Part shown: in pieces, positions 35,347 through 46,246 of the stretch
How the letters are laid out: every line of letters begins with the position of its first letter
Position numbering within the stretch: position 1 is the first letter of the stretch
DNA from: Haliea alexandrii
GTDB taxonomy: Bacteria > Pseudomonadota > Gammaproteobacteria > Pseudomonadales > Halieaceae
Direction: 5' to 3'
DNA: 64,000 nt
NCBI RefSeq assembly: GCF_003719295.1
Contig: NZ_RFLW01000002.1
Location: 114,763-178,762 of the forward strand
Notes under the pieces: model-generated
What the model was told of the DNA's origin: nothing
Seen by the model: only the letters and a program-made list of their open reading frames with translations
Database searches by the model: none
Program-made: the position numbers and the translations under genes

Positions 35347-36134
35347 TCGCGGCCATCCCCTATGCCCGGCCCGCGAGGCTCGCCGACCAGCAGTTCAGCG
35401 ACATGCCGGAACTCCAGGTCCACGCCTCTGCGTCGCGCTCGGCCGGCCAGATGCAGGAGGCAGCCGAGATCTCCGCCGGCAACGATTGTGGCGCCGCTGG
35501 CCACCGCATCGTCCAGCTTGTCGTCAGCCATTTTTCCGGAAATTTCCGGCATGCGCGCGCAGAAAGTGCCACCGAAGCCACAACACACCTTGTTCTGGCT
35601 CAGCTCCTGCACCTGGGCGCCACATTGCTCCTGCAGTAATTGCCGTGGCTGCTGCTGCACGCCGAGCTCACGCAATCCGGCGCAGCCGTCGTGGTAGGTG
35701 ATGGCGCTCTCCAGCGGCGGACGCTTCGGTGCCGGCAGGCGCGCTACTTCCGTGAGAAACCGGGTGAGCTCCCAGGTCTTGGCGGCAAGGGCCAGGGCGC
35801 GGTCACGCCACTCGCCCTCGAACAGTGCGGGATAGTGGTGGCTGAGCATACCCGCGCAGGAACCGGACGGCACGACCACGTAGTCGAAGGGCTCGAATGT
35901 CTCAATGACTGCGCGTGCAACGGGCACTGCCGCATCAATTTCGCCACTGTTGTAGGCGGGTTGTCCGCAACAGGTTTGCTGCTCGGGCACGCTCACACGG
36001 CAGCCGGCGCGCTCCAGCAGGCGTATGGCGGCAAAACCGACTGAGGGGCGCATCAGATCTGCCAGGCAGGTGACCATCAATGCCACATCGCGCCGCTGAC
36101 GGCTGCGTTTGCGTTTTGGGTGTGGCTTGTCCAT
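35343..36134 (-). CDS. lutA: Lactate utilization protein LutA
   Basis: LutA is a cysteine-rich (CCG domain) oxidoreductase of the LutABC L-lactate oxidation pathway. The 263-residue protein has both CCG motifs, QQTCCGQPAYNSG and VCCGFGGTFCARM, with HDGCAGLRELGV before the second. Two CCG domains bind an iron-sulfur or heterodisulfide centre. The ATG at 36134 begins the operon lutA-lutB-lutC; no lactate permease or LutR-type regulator adjoins it here. A basic N-terminal tail (PKRKRSRQRR) precedes the domain. Confidence 0.93.
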   Translation of the reverse strand: MDKPHPKRKRSRQRRDVALMVTCLADLMRPSVGFAAIRLLERAGCRVSVPEQQTCCGQPAYNSGEIDAAVPVARAVIETFEPFDYVVVPSGSCAGMLSHHYPALFEGEWRDRALALAAKTWELTRFLTEVARLPAPKRPPLESAITYHDGCAGLRELGVQQQPRQLLQEQCGAQVQELSQNKVCCGFGGTFCARMPEISGKMADDKLDDAVASGATIVAGGDLGCLLHLAGRARRRGVDLEFRHVAELLVGEPRGPGIGDGRE

Positions 36135-36239
36135 GCGAGGTCCTTGTTCCTGTCCGCGTGTGCTGCCGTCTGGTGAGGCGTTTGCGCCCGCCGAGTATAA
36201 CGAATTTGCCCCGCCCGCGCCGTGTTTGGCGCAGCATGC

Positions 36240-38147
36240 TCAGGCCATCAGGCCCAGTACCAAAGCGCTAACGAGCAGAACCAGCATGGCGGCGCACGCC
36301 AATGCCAGCGGCTGTCTGGCCTCCAGCATCGTGACCACAACGCCGGCGGTGTCGCCACGGCTACAGCCGGAGAGTAGCCTTTCGACATCGGGCCAGCGAG
36401 AAGCCTGGAAAAGCGGTTTCCTGGCGGAGCCCGTGGGCACCTGAACCCCTTCGATACGCAGGAACCGCGGATGCCGCTGAACCTGTATGCCGTTGCCGGC
36501 ATGATAGACCCCGCGGTGGTCGACCAGCACCAGCAGCGGGCCGAGCAGGCCGATGTGTCCGCGCCCTTGCGCGCCGATCCAGCCCGCAAAGCCGCGACGC
36601 TTCATCGTGGCAGCAGCTTGCAGCCATTCGACGTGCTGCATGCGCGGCCCGAGCATGGGAGCATGACGTCCGCGATCGAGCGCGAACACCCGCTGTCTGG
36701 CGTACTGCCAGATACCGTAAAACGTAGCCAGTACACTCAGCAGCAATAACAGGATACGCGCACTCCCCAGCAACACCGCGCGCATCTGCAGTGCCCGGCT
36801 GCGTTGACCTGCGCGCGCCTTGAGTGCTTCCACTTCCAGCGCTGTTCCTGCCGTGCCGTCTGCCGCGTAGCGCTGCAGTGCATGCGCACCGGTGGGGAAC
36901 AGCAATAGCCGCTCTTCCCAGGGCACCAGCGTGAGTAAGGGTGTTGGCGCGGGCAGGGCAACGGGCGGCAGCGCATTCCATTGTGTGTCGAAGCGGAAGA
37001 CGCCGCGGTGGCCGGTTTCGGTATTCTCCAGCACCGCCCACCAAAATGCCCCGACCCGCGCGAAGTCCTGCACGTGAGCCAGTTCGGCGGCGACGGCGGC
37101 CGCTGGCAATAGCAGCAGCTCATCAAGCTGCTCGGCAAACGCTGCGACCTCATAGCGATAAACGCTCAGGGCAGGGCCAGCAGCACTGTTCGCGAACAGG
37201 AGTCCGTCGTGGATGCGCAGTTGCGGCCTGGTCGGCAGTGCGATGCTGCGCTCGGCCACCACATTGCCGGCGCCGTCCACGCGCAACAACCTGCCATTCG
37301 CGCTGTCGGCGAGTACGACATGCTGGCCGTTGGGAACCCGGACCATGGCCTCTGCGCGCCAGTGCCCCTGATCGCCGGCAAAGGCTCTGCATTGCGCCTC
37401 GGCGATCACGCAGCGGTACAGGTTGCCGCCTTCGGTGGTTGCTACCTGCACCAGCAGGCGCTCGCGATCCAGCCAGAGGAGTTGCTGCAGAGGTGCCGTG
37501 AGCCCTAGCTGTGAGCGCGACAGCGTGCCCAGTGCGGCGCCGGATCGGTCGTGGTGCAGCAGGAGCTGCCCGGTTGCCAGCATCAATTCGCCCGCGTCGT
37601 TGCTCGCCGCTGCGCGCAGTGCGGGCACGGCGGGGGGGGGCGGCAACAGCTGCGCCAGGGTTGTGAGCGCAAACAGCAGGCAGATGGCCAGCAGTGCCGT
37701 GCCGAGGGCGGCGTGGGCGCGCTTGCCGGCTTGCAGCGCGCGCTCGGACACGGCAGCCGGCGCACGGTAGGGCTTCAGTGTGTAGGGGTTGGGCCCCCAG
37801 CGGGCCGTGCCTGTTGCCGCGGGTGGAGCCAGGGTCCGCTTGCCGGGTTTTTCCGCGGCCGACACAGGCGGTAGCCCGGCTGCAGGTTGCAGGTGAGCCT
37901 GCAGGCCAATGCCGCGCATACGGACAAACCAGGCGGCAGCCGCTTTCTGCTCCAGGCCGCGGCGCAGAATGATCGATGCGCCGCTGAAGAAGCGTTCAAT
38001 ACGCGTCGGGTCGTCAATCTGGAACAGTGTGCCGAAATGCCGGCGCGCCGCGGCCGGGTCGGTACCGCTCAGGATCTCTCCCGAGAACACAAGGTTGAAA
38101 CGTTTCAACCCTGACGTTGAGGCCTGCGTAGAGGGTTGGTCAGGCAA
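36240..38147 (-). CDS. Large membrane protein of unknown function with N-terminal 'FNLVFSGEIL' domain
   Basis: A 635-residue protein that I cannot assign. Residues 15-90 form a compact basic domain (FNLVFSGEILSGTDPAAARR, then FFSGASIILRRGLEQKAAAA) seen at the N terminus of many proteobacterial membrane proteins. Predicted membrane helices lie at about residues 148-168, 460-480 and 613-633. Between the first two is a periplasmic-side region of about 290 residues with repeating NHL/beta-propeller-like strands (VVLADSANGRLLRVDGAGNV, VFRFDTQWNALPPVALP). The start is TTG at 38147, supported by a CCGGAG ribosome binding site 8 bases upstream. The gene is followed after 105 bases by the lut operon. 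Confidence 0.7.
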   Translation of the reverse strand: MPDQPSTQASTSGLKRFNLVFSGEILSGTDPAAARRHFGTLFQIDDPTRIERFFSGASIILRRGLEQKAAAAWFVRMRGIGLQAHLQPAAGLPPVSAAEKPGKRTLAPPAATGTARWGPNPYTLKPYRAPAAVSERALQAGKRAHAALGTALLAICLLFALTTLAQLLPPPPAVPALRAAASNDAGELMLATGQLLLHHDRSGAALGTLSRSQLGLTAPLQQLLWLDRERLLVQVATTEGGNLYRCVIAEAQCRAFAGDQGHWRAEAMVRVPNGQHVVLADSANGRLLRVDGAGNVVAERSIALPTRPQLRIHDGLLFANSAAGPALSVYRYEVAAFAEQLDELLLLPAAAVAAELAHVQDFARVGAFWWAVLENTETGHRGVFRFDTQWNALPPVALPAPTPLLTLVPWEERLLLFPTGAHALQRYAADGTAGTALEVEALKARAGQRSRALQMRAVLLGSARILLLLLSVLATFYGIWQYARQRVFALDRGRHAPMLGPRMQHVEWLQAAATMKRRGFAGWIGAQGRGHIGLLGPLLVLVDHRGVYHAGNGIQVQRHPRFLRIEGVQVPTGSARKPLFQASRWPDVERLLSGCSRGDTAGVVVTMLEARQPLALACAAMLVLLVSALVLGLMA

Positions 38148-38185
38148 TGGGCGATCTCCGGCCGTGTTGTGTGCGGTCGCGTGGG

Positions 38186-39418
38186 CTAATCGATCGCCAC
38201 TTCCTCGAAGGTGAGGCCGGCACGCGAGGTCAGGCGCTCAAGCAAATGCTCACCGAGCGCCGAGGAGGGGGTCCAGAAGCCGCCTCCGCAGGTGAGCGGG
38301 TCCTGGGCAAGGCTCACCGCGGACTCGGCCAACATGCGTGCCGTGGACCCGTAGCCCGGGTCGAGCTGGCCGGCGACGCGCACCCGTATGTCGCAGGCGC
38401 TGTCGTCGGGGTGTACGCCGTGGAAGAACAGTTCGTAGTGTCCGGCTTCCCGCTGCTCCCGATCGGGGCCTTCTCCCGGGGCAGGCAGGAAACGCTGCAG
38501 TAGTGTGCGCCCGGGTCCGGTTGACAGCCCCAGCATGGCGCCGCCGATGCCCAGTGTGTTGCGCAGGGCCTGCGCCCGCGAGGTGCACAGCTGTGCCTCG
38601 TCGAAGCGAAAGTCCTCACCCCAGGGCATGCCGAGCAGGTGATGGCTGCGACGCACAACGCGGCCGTTGATGGCGGCCATGATGAAGGGGCAGGTCCAGC
38701 GCTGGAAGTCGGTGTCGTAGCGAGCGCCGGCCTGGTCGCGCCCGTCCGGGCCGGTGGTGCCTTCCGGGCACAGGGAGTAGGGGTCGGCCAACAGCCTGCG
38801 CACCTGCTTGTCGCGCCGTGCCTCATCGAGAACTTCGAGCATACTGGCGATGGTGCCCCCACTCGCGGTGCGGCGATTCCGGCCTACCCGGGACTTCACG
38901 TGGCGTGCTGCCACCCCCCGGCGTGACACCATCTGACGTTGCAGAAACCAGGTGCCCATATCCGAGGGAATGGAATCGAAGCCGCAACTGTGTACCAGGC
39001 GTGCGCCACTGGCAGCCGCCGCGGCCTGATAGGCGGGTATGACTCGCGCCATCCACTGGACTTCTCCGGACAGGTCGCAATAGTGAGTGCCACTCTCCGC
39101 ACAGCTTGCGACCAGCGGCGTACCATAGCGTGCGTAAGGTCCTACCGTACTGCACACCACTGCGCCGCGTGCCACCATGTCACGCAGGCTCTGCTCATCA
39201 TCACTGTCGGCCACCACCAGTGGAACGGCTATGCCGCCGGTGTGGACCATCAGCGATTCCTGCACAGCCCGCAACTTCGCCTCATTGCGGCCCGCCAGCG
39301 CCCAGCGCAGGGTGCCGTTGGCGCCATAGCTCGTTGCCAGGTACTCCGCGACCAGTTGGCCGGTAAAACCGGTGGCCCCCCAAAGAATCATGTCGAACTC
39401 GCGATCCGCGCTTGTCAT
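38186..39418 (-). CDS. Saccharopine dehydrogenase-like reductase (trans-acting enoyl reductase type)
   Basis: A 410-residue NAD(P)-dependent enzyme. The Rossmann start MILWGATGFTGQLVAEYL and VCSTVGPYARYGTPLVASCA, followed by THYCDLSGEVQWM and HSCGFDSIPSDMG, match the family related to saccharopine dehydrogenase and mycobacterial trans-acting enoyl reductases. No lysine-biosynthesis partner is nearby, so saccharopine itself is an unlikely substrate; a lipid-like or polyketide-type substrate is more plausible from the family. It starts 19 bases after the peptide symporter gene and is probably co-transcribed with it. Confidence 0.87.
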   Translation of the reverse strand: MTSADREFDMILWGATGFTGQLVAEYLATSYGANGTLRWALAGRNEAKLRAVQESLMVHTGGIAVPLVVADSDDEQSLRDMVARGAVVCSTVGPYARYGTPLVASCAESGTHYCDLSGEVQWMARVIPAYQAAAAASGARLVHSCGFDSIPSDMGTWFLQRQMVSRRGVAARHVKSRVGRNRRTASGGTIASMLEVLDEARRDKQVRRLLADPYSLCPEGTTGPDGRDQAGARYDTDFQRWTCPFIMAAINGRVVRRSHHLLGMPWGEDFRFDEAQLCTSRAQALRNTLGIGGAMLGLSTGPGRTLLQRFLPAPGEGPDREQREAGHYELFFHGVHPDDSACDIRVRVAGQLDPGYGSTARMLAESAVSLAQDPLTCGGGFWTPSSALGEHLLERLTSRAGLTFEEVAID

Positions 39419-39437
39419 GGCTAGTGTCCTGTGCCGC

Positions 39438-40985
39438 TCAGTGAATACCGTGCATCATTTTCTTCAGCAGGGGCGCCAGCAGGAATTGCACTGCCGCCAC
39501 CCCGAGGCCGACGTAGAACAGACTCGTGAACAGTTCCGTGTAGGTGGCCAGAGCCGTGGCGACGTCACCGGCGCCGGTCTGCAGATCCAGTGCCGCCAGC
39601 TTGGACAGTTGCGCCGCCACGTGTTGCGAATAGGCGGTGGCGAGGAACCAGGCGCCCATCATAACGCCTACTACACCGGGTACTGACAGTTTGGTGACCG
39701 CAGACAGGCCGACGGGCGAAAGGCAGAGTTCACCGGCGGTATGCAGCAGGTACGCCAGCACCATCCAGTAGCCGATGACCAGGCCAGCCTCATTGGGGGA
39801 TGCGGCACCCAGTACCAGGGCGCCAAAGCCCAACCCGGCAAACGCCACACCCAGACCGAACTTCACGGGTGTGGAGGGTTCGATTCCCCGTCGGCCCAAT
39901 ACGGTCCACAGCCAGGCGAACACCGGGGCCAGCAGGAAGATGAAGAACGCGTTGAAAAAACCGAACTGCGCGGCGGTGAAATTGATGCCGAAAACCGTGC
40001 GATCCATGACCCGGTCGGCGTACAGCGTCATCGACGCAGCGCTCTGCTCGAACAACGACCAGAACACAACACTGCAGATGGTCAGTGCAACCAGCACCAG
40101 CATACGGCTGCGCTCTACCGGGTTGCAGCGGAAGGCGATGAACCACGCGAGGCCCAGGAGCACGACGATGGCGAGCACATTCAGCAGCACGCCCACGGCG
40201 CCGTGGAACTGCAGCATCTGCCAGGCGGCGACAACACCGGCGGCGGCACCCAGGTAAATGGCCCACTCCTTGTTCAGACCCGGCAGTGCACGCTCCCGCA
40301 GACGCTCGGGTACGGGCGGTTCTGCGAGGCCTCGCAGATGCTTCTGCCCGCGCAGGAAGGTCACCAGGCCAAACAACATGCCGATACCGGCCACACCGAA
40401 GCCGTAGCCCCAGCCGTAGGTCACCCCCAGGTAGCCACACACCAGCGTGGCGGTCAGCGCGCCGAGGTTGATGCCCATGTAGAAGATGGTGAAACCGGCG
40501 TCCCGTCGCGGATCGTCGATGCCATACAGCCGGCCGACAATGGTGGAAATATTGGGCTTCAGGAAGCCGACGCCGACCACGATCAGGGCCAGCGAAAAGT
40601 AAAACACCTGCAGGGCGCGGTCATCGCGTACCACGGTATCGCCGACCAGGCGCGCCTGCTCACCCTCAACCGCCATGCCGAGGTGGCCGAGGACCAGTAA
40701 TAGCCCGCCAAATACTACCGACTTGCGCATGCCCAGGTAGCGGTCGGCGAGCAGGCCGCCGATCACGGGCATCGCGTACACCAATGCGGCGTAGCCACCC
40801 AGCACCTCCAGACCGTTGGCATCCGAAAACAGGTGATACTTGGTGAGGTAGAGCAACAGGAGGTACTTCATACCGTAGAACGAAAAGCGTTCCCACAGTT
40901 CCGTCGCAAAGCATACATAGAGGCCGCGGGGATGACCGAAAAAGGCGGTGTCGTCCGCGGGGGCGGGGCTGGCTGTTATTGTCAT
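39438..40985 (-). CDS. Proton-dependent oligopeptide transporter (POT family)
   Basis: A 515-residue inner-membrane symporter taking up di- and tripeptides with protons. The motif FATELWERFSFYGMKYLLLL in TM1 contains the ExxERFxYY-like proton-coupling site (ELWERFSFYG), followed by GGYAALVYAMPVIGGLLADR and FYMGINLGALTATLVCGYLG, the PTR2 signatures. About 14 helices are expected. The ATG at 40985 (MTITASPAP) gives the usual length; the frame upstream lacks family similarity. Together with the ABC importer and the M28 peptidase it suggests growth on peptides. Confidence 0.93.
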   Translation of the reverse strand: MTITASPAPADDTAFFGHPRGLYVCFATELWERFSFYGMKYLLLLYLTKYHLFSDANGLEVLGGYAALVYAMPVIGGLLADRYLGMRKSVVFGGLLLVLGHLGMAVEGEQARLVGDTVVRDDRALQVFYFSLALIVVGVGFLKPNISTIVGRLYGIDDPRRDAGFTIFYMGINLGALTATLVCGYLGVTYGWGYGFGVAGIGMLFGLVTFLRGQKHLRGLAEPPVPERLRERALPGLNKEWAIYLGAAAGVVAAWQMLQFHGAVGVLLNVLAIVVLLGLAWFIAFRCNPVERSRMLVLVALTICSVVFWSLFEQSAASMTLYADRVMDRTVFGINFTAAQFGFFNAFFIFLLAPVFAWLWTVLGRRGIEPSTPVKFGLGVAFAGLGFGALVLGAASPNEAGLVIGYWMVLAYLLHTAGELCLSPVGLSAVTKLSVPGVVGVMMGAWFLATAYSQHVAAQLSKLAALDLQTGAGDVATALATYTELFTSLFYVGLGVAAVQFLLAPLLKKMMHGIH

Positions 40986-41163
40986 TCCACAGGTTCCTGG
41001 TGGTGATGGGGTGTGGGCGCCTGGCGCTGGGTCGGAGAATACCATTCATACGGTGACTTTGCGCAGCCCCCAGCCGCAGGGCGTGTAACCCACGGGGGCT
41101 CGTGCGGCGCAGGGTGAAACCGTCTATGCTTCGCATCACGTTGTTGCAACCGCTGGAGTTCCC

Positions 41164-42822
41164 ATGACATCACCCCTTGCTACCCTGGCCGCCGCTTGTG
41201 GCCTGAGTGCCACGCTCGCATGGTCGCAGGCGGCCGCTGCGCTGACCGTTGACGAGCAGGTGCAGAAGGACCTGCATTTTCATATTGCCGAACTCGCGCA
41301 GGATACTTACGCCGGCCGTGAACCGGGTACAGCCGGCGAAGAGATGACCATCGACTGGCTGGTTGAGCACTTTGCCGCGCTCGGGGCGAAGCCCGGCAAT
41401 GGTGACAGCTGGCTACAGGAAGTGGCCATCACGGCAGTGACCACTGACCCCGCAGCCGTGCTGGCCATACGCGGTGATGCCTTCAATGCTGATTGGGCCT
41501 ACGGCGAGGAGATGATGGTGTCGACCCAACAGCAGGTGGCCACCACCGGTATCGCCGCTTCCGAGCTGGTGTTTGTTGGCTATGGCATCAACGCGCCCGA
41601 GCGGGGCTGGAACGACTATGCGGACGTGGACGTGACCGGCAAAACAGTGGTGGTGCTGATTAACGACCCCGGCTTTGCCACGCAGGATCCGGCACTGTTC
41701 AACGGCAATGCCATGACCTACTACGGACGCTGGGATTACAAGTACGCCGAAGCGGCCCGGCAGGGTGCTGCAGGTGCATTGATCGTGCATGAGACCGACG
41801 CCGCTGCCTACCCCTGGGAAGTGGTGCGCAACAGCTGGTCGGGTGCCAAAATCGGCCTGACGGCAGAGAACCGCCATCGCGACAAGCTGGCGGTGGAAGG
41901 CTGGATTCCGCTAGCACAGGCGCAGAGGCTGTTTGCTGCGGCGGGGCGCGACTACGCCGCCGACAAGGCAGCTGCGGCCCATGCGGATTTCGAGGCGGTG
42001 GCCCTGGGAGGGATGCAGGCTTCGGTGACGCTCAATAACAACCTGTCCGACCGTATGTCACACAATGTGGCGGCGCTGGTTCCCGGCTCGCAACACCCCG
42101 ATGAGGTGATCATTTACACCGCCCACTGGGATCACCTCGGCGTGCGCCCGGGTGATGCCGGCGACAATATCTACAACGGCGCCAGCGATAACGCGTCCGG
42201 GGTGGCGGGGTTGCTCGCCCTGGCGCGGCAGTTTCTCACCGGCGGGGAGCGGCCCGAGCGCTCGGTGCTGTTTCTGGCGGTAACGGCGGAGGAGTCCGGG
42301 CTTCTAGGCTCAAAGTTCTACGCCGAAAATCCGCTGTTTCCCCCGGAAAAAACAGTGGCCAATTTCAATATGGATAACATCGCGGCTGGAAACCTCGGGC
42401 GCACTCACGATGTTGCCGTGGTGGGCTATGGCAACAGCGAACTGGAGGACTATCTACTGCGTGCCGCGCAGCGGCAGGGCAGGGTGGTGGTGCAGGAGCC
42501 CTATCCGGAAAAGGGTTCCTACTACCGCTCGGATCACTTTTCCCTGGCCAAGGTGGGCATTCCGGCACTGTACCTGACCAATGCGACCGACAGTGTTGAG
42601 CACGGCAAGGCCTGGGGCGATGCGCGCTTGCGTGACTACGTGGCCAACCACTACCACAAGCCATCGGATGAATACGATCCCGCCTGGGACCTGAGCGGCG
42701 CGGCACAGGAAGTGCTGTTGTTGCTGGAGATGGGCCGCGAACTGACATCCAGCCGCGACTTTCCCGAATGGCGTGACGGCGTGGAGTTCAAGGCAGCGCG
42801 GGAGGCTTCACTGACGCCGTAG
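41164..42822 (+). CDS. Secreted M28 family metallopeptidase with PA domain
   Basis: A 552-residue zinc aminopeptidase. An N-terminal signal peptide (residues 1-26) leads to a mature protein whose PA domain (residues about 120-260, with YGINAPERGWNDYADVDVTG) is inserted before the catalytic core. Zinc ligands lie in IIYTAHWDHLGV, GASDNASGVAG, LAVTAEESGLLGS and the late HYHKPSDEYDPAWD. The family removes N-terminal residues from peptides in the periplasm or outside the cell. It is divergent from the POT symporter and the pairing suggests extracellular peptide digestion followed by uptake. Confidence 0.92.
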   Translation: MTSPLATLAAACGLSATLAWSQAAAALTVDEQVQKDLHFHIAELAQDTYAGREPGTAGEEMTIDWLVEHFAALGAKPGNGDSWLQEVAITAVTTDPAAVLAIRGDAFNADWAYGEEMMVSTQQQVATTGIAASELVFVGYGINAPERGWNDYADVDVTGKTVVVLINDPGFATQDPALFNGNAMTYYGRWDYKYAEAARQGAAGALIVHETDAAAYPWEVVRNSWSGAKIGLTAENRHRDKLAVEGWIPLAQAQRLFAAAGRDYAADKAAAAHADFEAVALGGMQASVTLNNNLSDRMSHNVAALVPGSQHPDEVIIYTAHWDHLGVRPGDAGDNIYNGASDNASGVAGLLALARQFLTGGERPERSVLFLAVTAEESGLLGSKFYAENPLFPPEKTVANFNMDNIAAGNLGRTHDVAVVGYGNSELEDYLLRAAQRQGRVVVQEPYPEKGSYYRSDHFSLAKVGIPALYLTNATDSVEHGKAWGDARLRDYVANHYHKPSDEYDPAWDLSGAAQEVLLLLEMGRELTSSRDFPEWRDGVEFKAAREASLTP

Positions 42823-42827
42823 CAATG

Positions 42828-42847
42828 GGGGCGGCGCGCGCCGCCCC
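42828..42847. terminator. Perfect 20-bp GC palindrome between convergent genes
   Basis: Arm GGGGCGGCGC (42828-42837) is followed directly by its reverse complement (42838-42847), between the convergent M28 and cytochrome c peroxidase genes. It is probably a bidirectional terminator hairpin. Only weak T-rich sequence follows on either side, so efficiency is uncertain. Confidence 0.45.
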
Positions 42848-42859
42848 TGTGTATTGAGC

Positions 42860-43939
42860 CTAGTGGCCGGCGGTCGGTTTCCACATCGGGTCGGGGCGCG
42901 GGGTATCAGCCGTGCTGGGTGGCAGCAACGGGTACGCGATGTGCGGCTGTTCCCCGGTGAGTGACGCCAGGAATGCCGTGATCTGGCTGACTTCTTCGGC
43001 GTTCAGCTCGGCGCCCAGCTGGGAGCGGCCCATGATGGCAACCGCCTCCTCGAGGCTCCAGACCGCGCCCGAGTGGAAATAGGGTGCGGTGAGGGCCACG
43101 TTGCGTAGCGGCGCCGCGCGAAACACATACTCATCGGAGGCGGTGCGCGTAACGGCAAAGCGCCCCTTGTCGCCCACCGGCAGGATGTCAGCCCCTGGCC
43201 GCGCAATCAAGCCGAAGGGAAAGTAGTGTTGACCGCCTAAATTGACCCCGGTGTGACAGGCCGCGCAGCCCTTGTCCATGAACAGGCCGAGGCCGGCTTT
43301 CTGCTGCGCGGTGAGCGCCGCATCGTCGCCCTTGAGGTAGGCGTCAAAGGCCGAGTTCGGCGTGGTCAGGGTGGTTTCAAAGGCCTCGATGGCCAACGCC
43401 ATGTTATCGAAGCTCAGGGGCTCCGCTGCATCGGGAAAAGCGGTTTGGAAGCGTTCGAAATACTCCGGCATGCTGCTCAGCGTCGCCGTGACACGTGCTG
43501 GCGTGCTGCTCATTTCCACACTCGCCTGTACCGGGCCTTTGGCCTGCTCCGCGAGATCAGCGGCGCGTCCATCCCAGAACTGGGCCGCATTGAACACCGC
43601 ATTGAATACGGTGGGCGAGTTCCGGGGGCCCCGCTGCCAGCCGTGCCCGATGGAGGTGGGCAGGTAATCGTGACCGCCAAACCCAACGTTGTGGCAGGTA
43701 TTGCAGCTGATTAAATGGCTGGCGGAAATGCGTGGTTCAAAAAACAGCATTTTCCCCAGCTCGACCTGATCCGGATTCAACGCACGGCCGGTCGCGGTGT
43801 CGCTAATCGCAGGGACTGGATTGAACAGGTCGTTGGCGCGGTCTCGCAGTGGCTCGGCCCCGGCGGCAGCGGCCAACGCGATGCCGGTGAGCAGGCTGAT
43901 CGCCGGTGACAGACGGTGGCGTGGTGAAGTGGAAGTCAT
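42860..43939 (-). CDS. Di-haem cytochrome c peroxidase
   Basis: This 359-residue periplasmic enzyme reduces hydrogen peroxide with electrons from cytochrome c. The signal peptide spans residues 1-28. Two c-type haem sites are present: CNTCH (Cys79-His83, low-potential haem) and CAACH (Cys225-His229, high-potential haem). Conserved segments include FFEPRISASHLISCNTCHN, RGPRNSPTVFNAVF, FWDGRAADLAEQAKGP and the C-terminal APYFHSGAVWSLEEAVAIM. It corresponds to CcpA/MauG-type peroxidases; full peptides argue against MauG. An FNR/Anr-like box lies upstream. Confidence 0.92.
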   Translation of the reverse strand: MTSTSPRHRLSPAISLLTGIALAAAAGAEPLRDRANDLFNPVPAISDTATGRALNPDQVELGKMLFFEPRISASHLISCNTCHNVGFGGHDYLPTSIGHGWQRGPRNSPTVFNAVFNAAQFWDGRAADLAEQAKGPVQASVEMSSTPARVTATLSSMPEYFERFQTAFPDAAEPLSFDNMALAIEAFETTLTTPNSAFDAYLKGDDAALTAQQKAGLGLFMDKGCAACHTGVNLGGQHYFPFGLIARPGADILPVGDKGRFAVTRTASDEYVFRAAPLRNVALTAPYFHSGAVWSLEEAVAIMGRSQLGAELNAEEVSQITAFLASLTGEQPHIAYPLLPPSTADTPRPDPMWKPTAGH

Positions 43940-43952
43940 CGCAAAGCCCTCA

Positions 43953-43970
43953 CGGTAAATACTCTTACCG
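43953..43970. promoter_or_regulatory. Inverted repeat just upstream of the cytochrome c peroxidase start
   Basis: CGGTAA (43953-43958) and TTACCG (43965-43970) are perfect 6-base arms with a 6-base spacer, 14 bases before the ATG on the minus strand. It could be an operator or a leader hairpin covering the ribosome binding region. Confidence 0.4.
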
Positions 43971-44019
43971 CGATGATGGGGGCGCTAACAGCAGGGGGCA
44001 AGCCTGACCCTGTCACCTG

Positions 44020-44033
44020 TTGATTCAGGTCAA
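44020..44033. promoter_or_regulatory. FNR/Anr-like box upstream of cytochrome c peroxidase
   Basis: TTGAT-TCAG-GTCAA matches the FNR/Anr consensus TTGAT-N4-ATCAA at 9 of 10 defined positions. It lies about 87 bases upstream of the peroxidase ATG and directly after the convergent end of the SDR gene. Anr control of ccpA is known in Pseudomonas; here it is inferred. Confidence 0.55.
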
Positions 44034-44034
44034 A

Positions 44035-45811
<1,777 letters not shown>

Positions 45812-45947
45812 ATCGGGTCTCCGGTCGGTGTGCCAGTATACCGCTGTGCGCCTGCCGGGTTAAGCGCGGAGGTGGTGGGGGGCGAAGCGCACGTTGGCGC
45901 CCCGCAGCCAAGATGATTTATGATGCTAACGTGAGCTGAAGCGGTAC

Positions 45948-46220
45948 GTGGTTGTGCGCGAAGACGAACTTTTCATGCAGGGTGTGGAGCTGATGCTGTT
46001 TGGCGTCAGTGCGGTGGTGATTTTCCTCTCCCTGCTGGTACTGGCCATCGGGCTGGCCTCGCAGGTGATCCTGCGTTTTTTTCCGCAGCCTGCAGAGTCG
46101 CAAGCTGTGGCACAGCGGCGCACCAGCGCAGCGCCTGCAGAGTCCTCGCTGGACGCGGAGCGCATCGCGGTCATTACCGCCGCGGTGCACCAGCACCGCC
46201 AACGTGGCCGCAATGGCTGA
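45948..46220 (+). CDS. oadG: Oxaloacetate decarboxylase gamma subunit (OadG family)
   Basis: A 90-residue small membrane protein. A single helix (LMLFGVSAVVIFLSLLVLAIGLASQ) is followed by a polar, Pro/Ala-rich linker and a short basic C-terminal part, the architecture of OadG, which anchors the alpha subunit to the beta subunit and binds zinc. The C terminus AVITAAVHQHRQR has the two histidines expected of the metal-binding tail. The start is uncertain: GTG at 45948 (45954 also in frame) keeps the ELFMQGVELMLFG alignment, while ATG at 45975 would shorten it by nine residues. Confidence 0.85.
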   Translation: MVVREDELFMQGVELMLFGVSAVVIFLSLLVLAIGLASQVILRFFPQPAESQAVAQRRTSAAPAESSLDAERIAVITAAVHQHRQRGRNG

Positions 46221-46246
46221 ACCCGCCTCGAGGAGATTGAAACCGC

